From NCBI GenBank assembly GCA_963575745.1, contig CAUYUJ010009741.1, positions 2,501 through 27,500 on the forward strand: DNA of 25,000 bases, written 5' to 3'. The notes below the pieces were generated by a model, which worked only from the letters and a program-made list of their open reading frames with translations, was not told the origin of the DNA and made no database searches. This DNA comes from Prorocentrum cordatum (Eukaryota > Sar > Dinophyceae > Prorocentrales > Prorocentraceae). Made by a program: the position numbers and the translations under genes. Each line of letters opens with the position of its first letter. The stretch's first letter is position 1. Of this stretch, positions 8,392 through 15,519 are shown one piece after another.

Positions 8392-8800
8392 GTGAGTGAA
8401 GGTTGCTTTAAACGTGTGCGCATGCACTGCGCCTGAGGCCATCGAGCTTCGGGGAGCGCAGCCCTGGGCACCTGGCGAAACAGTAGCACCCAGGGTGTGG
8501 ACGGCAGGCATAGTGAGCGTTTTCTTAGTCGGCGTTTCGACATTGGGCGGAAGGAGGGGGGGGGAGGGGGGGGTGGCTCCGGACCTCTGCTCGATGCAAC
8601 TGTCTGCGACAGTGCGTCCATTATGGGGGAGAATCCACCTGCTCGAAACTGGCGCCCAAAACAGCCAAGAACCAATCCATGGGGGGGGAAAGAAGGGCCC
8701 GCGCCGATCGGCAAAACAAGGAATCAGAAAACGATCTCATGGTGTTTCTGTGTCCCGACAGTTTGGGCCCGCTCATTCTCGTTCGCCTCCCTCCTCGCTC
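8392..8800. other. Spacer without a recognised gene
   Basis: Contains G-rich runs at 8551-8573 and 8680-8690. Long open frames cross it, but their composition is low-complexity. Nothing else was recognised before repeat R2 begins. Confidence 0.35.
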
Positions 8801-9029
8801 GGGGATCTTCTGACCCGCAGACCCGGGTCAGTCAGGCCTTGCAGAAACCTGCGAGAGCCTGCAAGATCCTGCACCCAAACCCGGGTCAGTGCGAAGGATC
8901 CTGCGAGATCCTGCAGGATCCTGTACCCAAACCCTGGTCAGTGCGACCCTGGCCCTGCAGGATCCTGCAAGATCGGGCGATCTGGCTGACCCCCGCTTGC
9001 ATTGACCCCCGTCTCGAGGCTCCCGACTC
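8801..9029 (+). repeat. Dispersed repeat R2, copy 1
   Basis: Closely similar to 10359-10541 in the same orientation, from GGGGATC-TTCTGACCC to CCCCGTCTCGAGGCTCCC. Internally it is built of two to three subunits of the pattern CCTGCGAGATCCTGCAGG followed by ATCCTGCACCCAAACCCG. The 14 bp perfect palindrome GATCCTGCAGGATC lies at 8907-8920. Copy 1 is longer because it holds an extra subunit (about 8920-8960). In one plus frame both copies read LQKPAR and DPRLEAP, so they may derive from a coding or transcribed repeat, but no function is evident. Confidence 0.75.
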
Positions 9030-9420
9030 GCCTCTCGTTCGCGGCCCCCGGTCTCTCGTCGGCTTCGTCACTCGGTCCTCGTTCGGTCCCCTCGCTGGCG
9101 GGGCCCCGCCTCGGTTCCTGCGCATCCCGAGCAGCCTGATCTGCTGGGCCCCAAATCTCTCGAAGATTCAGGGGACGCTTCTGAGGCCTATTTTGCACGC
9201 TCACTTATTATTATCCGATTTCTAAGTATCATTATGATTCGTAGTATTCAGTTTCTTAGTTGTATTATTATCCGCATTATTAGTCTGATTATTACTATTA
9301 GTTGTCTTATGATTAATGTGCTTCTTCTCCAATATGTATAGCGTAGCCTCATTGTAGTAGCCTCCAGCGGTGAGCATTCTCATTCGAGCGCGTGGACTCA
9401 TGCTCTAAATTCTAAGTGTC
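9030..9420. other. Spacer with an A+T-rich TTA-type patch
   Basis: The segment 9205-9320 is strikingly A+T-rich for this window, a degenerate (TTA)n-like stretch with TATTATTATCC and TTATTACTATTAG. It lies between R2 and the pyrimidine tract. No gene was recognised. Confidence 0.45.
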
Positions 9421-9435
9421 CAGCAGCCGTGAGCA

Positions 9436-9694
9436 GCTCCTCCTCCTCCTCCTCCTCCTCCTCCTCCTCCTCCTCCTCCTCCTCCCCATCCTCCTCCTCC
9501 TTTTCTTTTTCCTCCTCCTCCTCCTCAATTTCCTTTTCCTCTTCCTCATACGCCGATTCCTCCTCATCATCCTCCTCCACCTACTCCCTCTTCCTCCTGT
9601 CGAACTCCCTACTCCTCCTCCTCCTCCTCCTCCCCCTCCTCCTCCTCCTCCTCCTCCTCCTCCTGCTCCTCCTCCGATTCCTCCTCCATCCTCC
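9436..9694 (+). repeat. (TCC)n pyrimidine tract
   Basis: About 250 bases composed almost entirely of C and T on plus, with pure (TCC) runs at 9436-9486 and 9611-9665 and TTCC-rich stretches between. Plus frames read as poly-Ser or poly-Leu and minus frames as poly-Glu/Gly/Arg; these are repeat artefacts. Confidence 0.85.
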
Positions 9695-9814
9695 ATGTCT
9701 TGGGGTATGACGTCTTACCCAGCCTTTTAGTCGTCAGTCCACTGCATGCTCCCCCCACATCTCTGGTGAGGGCAACTCGGCTGGGCGTCCTCTCTAGATG
9801 GGCTGGTGAGATAA

Positions 9815-10006
9815 CGGCACCGTCTCGAAAAGGCCACCCTCAGAAAGCCGCAGCTGCAGGAAAGCATCCCCACGCTGGGAAGCCTCCAGCAACCGACGAG
9901 AACATCCAAAGCCTTGAACGACGACCTCGTCGCCATCGACCATGACCCGGGACCTCCAACCCGATCCCTGGACCGATCCCTGGACCTCTCCTGGGGCGCG
10001 CCCTGA
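9815..10006 (+). CDS. Short unrecognised coding-like ORF
   Basis: Open from after TAA 9812-9814 to TGA 10004-10006, 63 codons, with strong G/C third-position bias. It reads KATLRKPQLQESIPTLGSLQ and RTSKALNDDLVAIDHDPG. There is no ATG near the start, so the piece must begin at a splice acceptor (CCACCCTCAG at 9834-9843 is one candidate) or be a fragment. The tandem CGATCCCTGGAC pair near its end is included in the frame. Confidence 0.35.
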   Translation, partial: RHRLEKATLRKPQLQESIPTLGSLQQPTRTSKALNDDLVAIDHDPGPPTRSLDRSLDLSWGAP

Positions 10007-10016
10007 TCAGGCGTGA

Positions 10017-10346
10017 GTGTGTAGTGTGGGCCCCCCTCTCTGTGATGGGCCCCCTGTCGGCGACGAGTCGCCGACCAGGGCTGTCGACCCTTCTCGGAGG
10101 CCAGTTGCGTTGTTCTGGGTCGCCTCTTTGTTCCGAGTCCTGGGGGCCGTCCAACGGCTCATGGAGGCAGGGATCGAGGAAGCATCGTCGGCCCTGATCA
10201 GGATACAGTCGGCCTTGATTGGACAGGACACGCGAGAGGACACAAGACCCTTCCGAGGGCCACATCGCCATAGGAGTGTAAGAAGGCACGTGCCGCGAGG
10301 CACAGGACACAAGGGTACCCTTGAGCTGCCAGGGTCGACCTACTAA
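10017..10346 (+). CDS. Unrecognised ORF, about 109 codons
   Basis: The middle part (FRVLGAVQRLMEAGIEEASS, then ALIRIQSALIGQDTRED) looks like amphipathic helices; the ends are Pro/Arg-rich and less convincing. A perfect hairpin with 9 bp arms, GTCGGCGAC (10056-10064) and GTCGCCGAC (10067-10075), lies inside. The 12 bp palindrome AAGGGTACCCTT is at 10311-10322. The palindrome CCTGATCAGG occurs twice nearby (about 10002-10011 and 10194-10203). No family was recognised. Confidence 0.3.
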   Translation: MCSVGPPLCDGPPVGDESPTRAVDPSRRPVALFWVASLFRVLGAVQRLMEAGIEEASSALIRIQSALIGQDTREDTRPFRGPHRHRSVRRHVPRGTGHKGTLELPGSTY

Positions 10347-10358
10347 TCCGGGCCGATC

Positions 10359-10541
10359 GGGGATCCTCTGACCCGGGTCAATCCAGACCAGGGTCAGTCA
10401 GGCCTTGCAGAAGCCTGCGAGATCCTGCAGGATCCTGCACCCAGACCCGGGTCAGGACGAAGGGTCCTGCAGGATCCTGCAGGATCGGGCGCTCTGGCGG
10501 ACCCCCGCTTGCCTTGACCCCCGTCTCGAGGCTCCCGAGCC
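10359..10541 (+). repeat. Dispersed repeat R2, copy 2
   Basis: Second copy of 8801-9029. The GATCCTGCAGGATC palindrome is present twice (10421-10434 and 10473-10486). It starts at GGGGATCCTCTGACCC and ends at CTCGAGGCTCCC, the same boundaries as copy 1, so the unit has defined ends. No clear target-site duplication was found at either copy. Confidence 0.75.
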
Positions 10542-10791
10542 GACCGTATCCGTGCCGACCCGGCCGTGCCCTCGAGCAGGCCCCGGGAGGGGCCTGCTCG
10601 TGCTCCGAAAGCCCCCATCTCGGCCACGCCCGCCGCATGCCGGAGAGCCTCCGCTGCCCTCTCCCCCCCCCTGGCCCCTCGGGGCGCCGTGCGAGCCACT
10701 TTCCACTCCCCAAGAGCCGTCGAGAACAATATCGCGATCGAATCTCGCGCGATCTCTTCCCCAAGATTTGACTGGGGTGCGGAAGTGGATA

Positions 10792-10969
10792 CAGTCAACC
10801 CGCACAGTACGGATGCGCGATGAGGATGCAAGGGCCTTGGACGCCCATTTCGAAGCTTTCCGAGCGGGGCGCGGCCAGCGAAAGTGGCCAAGGATAGGAT
10901 GGGCCGAGGAGGCAAGGATGTAAGGGTACCCTTGGGAAGGTTGCCCATCCTTACTGTGCGGGTTGACTG
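10792..10969. mobile_element. Inverted-repeat element C (single copy seen)
   Basis: The left arm CAGTCAACCCGCACAGTACG (from 10792, continuing GATG) and the right arm (10944-10969, minus CAGTCAACCCGCACAGTAAG continuing GATGGG) are near-perfect inverted repeats of about 25 bp enclosing ~128 bp. The second occurrence of the palindrome AAGGGTACCCTT (10922-10933) lies just inside the right arm. No convincing target-site duplication was found. It resembles a MITE by structure only, since no second copy is present in the window. Confidence 0.5.
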
Positions 10970-11448
10970 CATTGGCATCTGTCAGGGCGGCAATCCTGGT
11001 AATCCGCTCGCGCTCCCAGCGGCGGGCGCTGGAATGGGACTCCCCGGCAGCGGGAGGCCTCGCTGCCGGACCCTCGGGGTGGTGGCGAAGGGGCGGGGGC
11101 CCCAAGGGGGGGGCGAGGGCCCCTGCTGGCTCCGCAGGCGGCCCCAGAGGGCCTCTCTAGGGGACGCTTCTTCACCCCCCATCCAGGTGTAGGTCGGACG
11201 TGTCCCCCTACAGGCGGATTGTGGCCGAAAGATAAAACATAGCCAACATTTACCCAAACGATGCTCAAACATACTCGAAAAATAATCACCCGACCAGTTC
11301 TAAACTATTCTCGAATATTCCCCCTGTAGGGGGACAGGGCCGACATAAATCTAGGTCACCCCCCTTTACCACGCGCCCTATCCTGGGCTCTGATATACTG
11401 TTGCAGGGGGCCCCCACGAGCGAGGCAAGTGGCTCCGCCCTGCCCTGA
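10884..11448 (+). CDS. Coding-like region interrupted by element A2
   Basis: A plus frame open from 10884 to 11180 (end of ASLGDASSPP) meets A2. If 11181-11364 (A2 plus one copy of the 9 bp direct repeat) is left out, the frame continues as FTTRPILGSDILLQGAPTSE to TGA 11446-11448. The downstream piece has good composition. The upstream piece is Gly/Arg-rich and partly overlaps element C, so its coding status is doubtful. No family was recognised. Confidence 0.25.
11181..11355. mobile_element. Inverted-repeat element A2
   Basis: 175 bp between perfect 9 bp direct repeats TCACCCCCC (11172-11180 and 11356-11364). The left end reads GGTCGGACGTGTCCCCCTACAGG. The right end on minus reads ATGTCGGCCCTGTCCCCCTA followed by CAGGGGGAATATTC. 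The termini agree with A1 and A3. The interior is A+T-rich and contains ATGCTCAAACATACTCG, comparable to the GAGCAT region of A3. No coding capacity. Confidence 0.7.
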
Positions 11449-11608
11449 ATCCACAGTCCCTCTCGAAATAGAGGCGTCCCAAATTGGAGCCGAGTGGATG
11501 GGGTCGAAGGATTGCGCAACTTCCCATTGCATCGGCGAAGTCAACGATGCATCGGCGACGTCGGCGTGGAGAAAATCGGGCCCCACATCGAGCCGCATTG
11601 CCGATACA

Positions 11609-12237
11609 TCAGCGGTGGCACGATCCAGCGACCCCATCTACTCCGACCCCAGCTGGAAGGCCTAGAGTTGGACAAATTTTGGCGGCGGCCACTTCGATCC
11701 AAGCAGAGGTGGGGCAACGGTGGGACGCAGCGAAGCAGACAGGGGCGCGGACAGAAGAGGGGAAGGCCGGAGGGGCCGAAACGACTCTGGAGTTAAGTCG
11801 GGCCTGTCCCCCACAGGGGGTTTTTGGACGAGAAAAAAAAATACCCCAAAAATAATTCAAAAATGGTCCAACAATAGTCCGTGGACTATTGTTTGAGCAT
11901 TTTTTGCCGTTTTGAATATTTTGGGGGTATTCTTTAATTTTCATCCAAAATCCCCCTGTAGGGAGACAGGCCCGACTCAACTCTGGAGTTGGCCACGTGC
12001 GCCCCGCGCGCGAGGAGGTCCGGCCACCACCCCGCGCCGAGCCCGCGCAGCAGCGGCAGCACCCGGCCCTCGAAGAGCCGCCGCGCCTGCCGCTCGCCCC
12101 GCCACAGCTCCAGCCGGCCGCCCGCGGCCTCTCCCGACCGCGGCCGCCCGCGGCGGCACACCGCCGCCGTCCAGCGGCCGCCGCCGCCGCTGGCCGCCGC
12201 CGGCGCCGGCGTCGTCCCGACCCCCACGGCCTTGCCG
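11609..12237 (-). CDS. Minus-strand exon interrupted by element A3
   Basis: On minus the exon starts after a long pyrimidine tract ending CTCTCCGGCAG (acceptor, exon base 1 at 12237). It reads GKAVGVGTTPAPAA, then RLELWRGERQARRLFEGRVL and PLLRGLGAGWWPDLLARGAH, with very strong G/C third positions up to VANS. Element A3 then interrupts. Leaving out A3 and one 11 bp direct repeat (196 bases) continues the same frame as RVVSAPPAFPSSVRAPVCFA to TGA at 11609. The pattern GKA...V-PLL...G...H-A loosely recalls the start of a diacylglycerol/sphingosine kinase catalytic domain, but a Gly/Arg-rich insert separates the parts and I give that idea little weight. Confidence 0.4.
11795..11979. mobile_element. 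Fold-back inverted-repeat element A3
   Basis: 185 bp between perfect 11 bp direct repeats ACTCTGGAGTT (11784-11794 and 11980-11990). Nearly the whole element is an inverted repeat. The outer arms share AGTCGGGCCTGTC-CCC-ACAGGGGG-TTTTGGA. The inner arms share AATACCCC-AAAA and ATTCAAAA. The centre is the perfect pair AACAATAGTCC (11870-11880) and GGACTATTGTT (11883-11893). A single strand could therefore fold into a ~90 bp hairpin. Because it is symmetrical it would look the same in either transcript orientation. No coding capacity. Confidence 0.75.
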
Positions 12238-12246
12238 CTGCCGGAG

Positions 12247-12660
12247 AGAAGGGCGAGGAAGAGGAGGGGGAAGGGGGAGAAGGAGGACGAGGGGAAATGG
12301 GGAAAGAACAAAGAGGAAGAGGAGGGACAGGAGAAGGAGGAGGAAGAAGGAGAAGACGAGGATGAATAACAAGAGGAGGAGGAGAGGAGAAGAAACAGGA
12401 GGAGGAGGAGAAAGAGGGGGAGGAGGAAAAGGGAGGAGGAGGAGGAGGAGGAGGAAAAGGAGAAAGAAGGAGGAGGAGGAATCCAGACGAGGCGAACGGA
12501 GGAGAATGAAGGAGTAAAAGGAGGAGGAGGGCAGCATCCTTTGGGAATATCGCGCCAACAGCGTCAGCGTCAGGGGGAATAAACAAACCGCTGCAAGAGG
12601 GGGAGGAGGAGGAGGAGGAGGAGGAGGGAGGAGGAGGAGGAGGAGGAGGAGGAGGGTCGA
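12247..12660 (-). repeat. (GGA)n purine tracts, polypyrimidine on minus
   Basis: 12247-12535 and 12597-12660 are almost purely A and G on plus (GGA, GGAA and GAGGA units). On minus they are long pyrimidine tracts that end directly at CAG acceptor-like sites (exon starts at 12237 and 12590). The orientation agrees with the minus-strand exons here, so they may act as very long polypyrimidine tracts within introns. Confidence 0.75.
12541..12590 (-). CDS. Short exon-like segment between two pyrimidine tracts
   Basis: Minus-strand sequence after CCCCCTCTTGCAG (exon base 1 at 12590) begins CGGTTTGTTTATTCC and reads GLFIPPDADAVGAIFPKDAA in one frame. The acceptor is close to consensus. A donor was not identified before the next pyrimidine tract. 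It could be a microexon or a relic of a larger exon split by tract expansion. Confidence 0.35.
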
Positions 12661-12699
12661 AGGTATGCACGATCTGGAAGGCGACGAAAGGGGTCGAAG

Positions 12700-13003
12700 A
12701 CAGCGCCTTGCCGAGAACTCCATGCAGTGGGCCGCCCGCGGCCTCGCCGCCGTCCAGCGGCCGCCGCCGCCGGCCGCCGCCGCCACTGCCGCCAGCGTCA
12801 CCGCTGAGGGGGAGGAGGAGCAAGGAGGAGGCTGCGCACACGTTGGTCGCATCTGCAGGCCACCGCGCGCCCGAGTCGCTTCAGATCTTTGCATTTTCCG
12901 CACGAGCGTTGCGAGCCTCGATGCCTAGAGTATGGCGAAGAGGGTCGCCACCGCCGGCCGCCGCCGCCGTCGGCGTCGTCCTGCCTGTCTTCGCCTTCAC
13001 CGC
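12700..13003 (-). pseudogene. Two further copies of the GC-rich exon start
   Basis: Minus sequence from 13003 (after CTTCCTCCTCAG) and from 12803 (after CTCCTCCCCCTCAG) resembles the start of the 12237 exon. All three begin (G)CGG. Copies 13003 and 12237 share GACGACGCCG and GGCGGCGGCGGCC. Copies 12803 and 12237 share GGCGGCGGCCGCTGGACGGC and GCCGCGGGCGGCC. The frames are not kept in step, so the extra copies are probably decayed or alternative first parts of one exon. Downstream of the 12803 copy the frame reads LHGVLGKALSSTPFVAFQIV. Confidence 0.4.
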
Positions 13004-13009
13004 CTGAGG

Positions 13010-13395
13010 AGGAAGAAGATGAGCGGGGCGCAACATGACATCCAAGCTATGTGTACCCCCTCTGGAATCGAACGTCCGAATCGAACGTATGATAAATCAA
13101 ATGATATAATTAAATCAACATGTATATGCCCAGGCGGTATGCCCTGAAAACACCGCCACCTAGCATACACTATGACAGTCCTGGTCGCGCGCGTCACCCC
13201 TGGGGGGAGGACCTGCGCACGCCAAGCGTAAATGTGTTGGGCGATGCCGGCGGAGGGTCGAAGAAATCGACAATCGACGCAATTCGAACGTGGTTGGCCC
13301 TCCTGGGCTTGCTCGTCGCCACGGCTGGACCTGTTTGAACGGGTTTGAACGGCAATCGCCCCTCCGCGGGGATAAATCTTTTACCGATTTTGAAA
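13010..13395. other. Spacer without a recognised gene
   Basis: 13060-13140 is less GC-rich and contains the near-tandem pair GAATCGAACGT (13069-13079 and 13079-13089). GGGTTTGAACGG-type repeats occur at 13338-13352. No coding pattern was trusted here. Confidence 0.35.
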
Positions 13396-13549
13396 TACGA
13401 TGGTTGCGGCGATGGGATCGGAGAAGGGACTTTCTCCGACCCAGCGCCTGAAAAAGGCAGAAAGGCAGAAAGGGCGGCGCCGCCTTGACTCAAGGCGGCG
13501 GCGGACGAACAACGTACTGCATGAATGCCTTGCTCGGGGCATTCCCTCA
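13396..13549. repeat. Dispersed repeat R3, copy 1
   Basis: Partner of 23502-23680 in direct orientation. Shared blocks include TACGATGG, GGCGATGGGAT, CCCAGCGCCT, GGGCGGCGCCGCCTTGA, CAAGGCG, GGCGGACGAACAACG and CATTCCCTCA. Two hairpins occur at corresponding positions: GCCGCCTTGA with TCAAGGCGGC around one base (13479-13499), and GAATGCC with GGCATTC (13523-13544). A third, CGGAGAA with TTCTCCG (13420-13439), is present only here. The retained hairpins suggest that structure matters, for example an RNA 3' end or a small non-coding element. Confidence 0.65.
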
Positions 13550-13559
13550 TAGTCGACGA

Positions 13560-14600
13560 GGGGAGCGAAGCGAAATTCGACCGTCGCCACCTTTTCTGTA
13601 GAGGCTCAACACAGCGTTTGCGAAAGTAACAGGTATCGGTTGTCGAAAGTTTCAACCACCGGCGCAGCGCATAAGAACGAGGGCGCGCGAAGTTAAGTCA
13701 AGCTTCCATGGGCCAGGCAAACTGGCACCAAAGTGCGATGGGCAGAGACAAACTGCATATTGTACTTTGGGCAAGACAGACCAGGGGGTCCTCTTCAAAA
13801 CCCAAGCGCAGGAGGACATTAAGCGAGGTCGCGATTCCGCGACAACCTGGCGCAATAATGCGGCCACGAATCCACGGCACCAAATTGCAAAAAAAACGCA
13901 GATGCGCGGTCGCATCTGAGCAGTCGCGGGTCCACGGAAACTTTGCGCGGGGCCAGAAGGAGGACCCCCCTTTTCATGCTCACAACGGCTGCAGCTGAAT
14001 GATCGAACAGACCTCTGGGCTGTATTATGAGGCGTGAACAACATCGAAAATGGGAGGCGCGTTGCTCGACGCGGCGCGCGCGATGTGATTTCGCGCGCGT
14101 AGCTTTGGCAATCGGCCGTGACTTGCAGCAGGTCGCGACCGATAGTGGTGAACCTGGCGCGGCGACCCGACCCGCCGCCGCGTCGCGGGCGTCGCACCAC
14201 TGCGCGTCGCTGATGACACCGAAAAATAAGACTTCTCTTTTCCAGCTGATCTGCCCAAGGAAAGCATTATCCGAAAAGGCTTCGACATCTTTGCTGGAAA
14301 GAGACTTGCATGCTGATCCCACGCCAGTCGCGAGGGACACTTACATGCAAAACTCACCGTAATCACCCAGGCGCTCAAGCTCGGACGAACTCAGGGCCCC
14401 TTCGATGAGCTCATGTAGCGTTACCAGGGCAGCATTAGCATTAACTCCAGACCGTGACCGGCAGCAAGTGCTTCGGCTGCTTAGCCGGACCTGACGTGAA
14501 AATGATAGGAATTGCAGAGGCTGTCGACACAGTGCACGACCTCCTCTTTACTGCTCATGCTTCCACGACGCAGCAGATAGCATCCACGAAAGCCGCTTCA
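13560..14600. other. Unresolved degenerate region
   Basis: Lower GC than the flanks. Open frames on minus (13819-14340, 13652-14200, 14025-14378) overlap in all phases and none dominates. The minus frame 13698-13883 has a protein-like stretch (GIATSLNVLLRLGFEEDPLV). The palindromic patch CGCGCGCG flanks ATGTGATTT at about 14070-14100. From 14380 to 14600 no gene was recognised. Confidence 0.3.
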
Positions 14601-14608
14601 CTGGTGAG

Positions 14609-15385
14609 CTAGCGATAACCGGAGTCGCCGCGCCAGTCTACGGTGCCAGCAGGGGTCTTGGCGCGGAAGATCGCGTTCTTAGGTCCCTGCAACACATTGC
14701 GGGCAAGGGCATTCAATCGTCTCGCCTGTGTGTTCGCCACTTCGTGGATGCGCCGCAAAGAAACAAAATGCGCAAGCATCCAGACGCGGGTGCGCATGGA
14801 ACGCGCAAGGGCACCCCGCGAGCTGCACATCTGCGTTTCTGGGGAAGCACCTGCACGATCCCGATGTGCGATCGGGCAAACATGATTTGACGCACTCGCC
14901 CTGGTCCAAGATATCATATTTTTCTGCCTCGGTGCATCCCGCTGCGCAACGCGAAGGCATGCGCGCTCAGCCTGCACTTGCCAAATGCCTCCGCGACTTG
15001 TCGGACGGACGCGTCCACGCTGGGCCCCTTGCCTTGCGTGTTGATGTCGTCAACAAGATTGCCTGACGGCGCGTCCACGGTGGCCTGAAACTCCCGCTCA
15101 TGCAACGTGGCTTCGAGACCGATTGTCTCCGTGGTCCCCCGAGACGAATGCAAGAAGGCTCGAGGCGCGCCTTCGGCACCGGCGCCGGGCCGACGGGGGC
15201 GCAACTCGCCGCGGCTCCGGAGGCCGGCAAATGTACATGGGACAGCAGCACGGCCAGGAACAAATAATGAAAAATACGATGCGCCCCAGCTCGCTCGGGG
15301 CTTCGGCCGCTGCTCTGAATGCAAGGCCTGTCAGGAAAGCCTTATCTAAGTCGATGCTGGCCCCGGGCCCAATCCCGGCCGACAT
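14609..15385 (-). pseudogene. Decayed coding-like region, minus strand
   Basis: Coding-like pieces follow one another on minus in changing frames. They are 15385-15200 (IGPGASIDLDKAFLTGLAFR), about 15180-14914 (EREFQATVDAPSGNLVDDIN, VRQVAEAFGKCRLSAHAFAL) and about 14850-14609 (RRIHEVANTQARRLNALARN, IFRAKTPAGTVDWRGDSGYR). Frameshifts separate them with no good splice sites. Plus-strand frames over the same interval are shorter. No family was recognised. It may be the 3' part of the decayed region that extends to 20.2 kb. Confidence 0.35.
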
Positions 15386-15519
15386 GCTGCCGCGCCAACA
15401 AGCGTTGGAAGCGCGTCGTGCCGTTCTAGGATGCCTCCTCGGATGCTGAGACCAGGAACTACAAGGCGGAATCGTGTACTATTTCCAACTACCCCAGAAT
15501 CTGTTTTCACGAACTTCCA

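Noticed and set aside
10017-10080. Hairpin 10056-10075 as a regulatory RNA element
   Set aside because: A 9 bp stem with a 2-base loop in GC-rich DNA, with no conservation evidence in the window.
8801-10541. CRISPR-like array
   Set aside because: Only two dispersed R2 copies with irregular subunits, no regular spacers and no cas-like genes; the genome looks eukaryotic.
11990-12237. Firm assignment as a sphingosine or diacylglycerol kinase
   Set aside because: The resemblance (GKA, then V-PLL and H-A) is short and broken by a Gly/Arg-rich insert; other catalytic motifs are absent.
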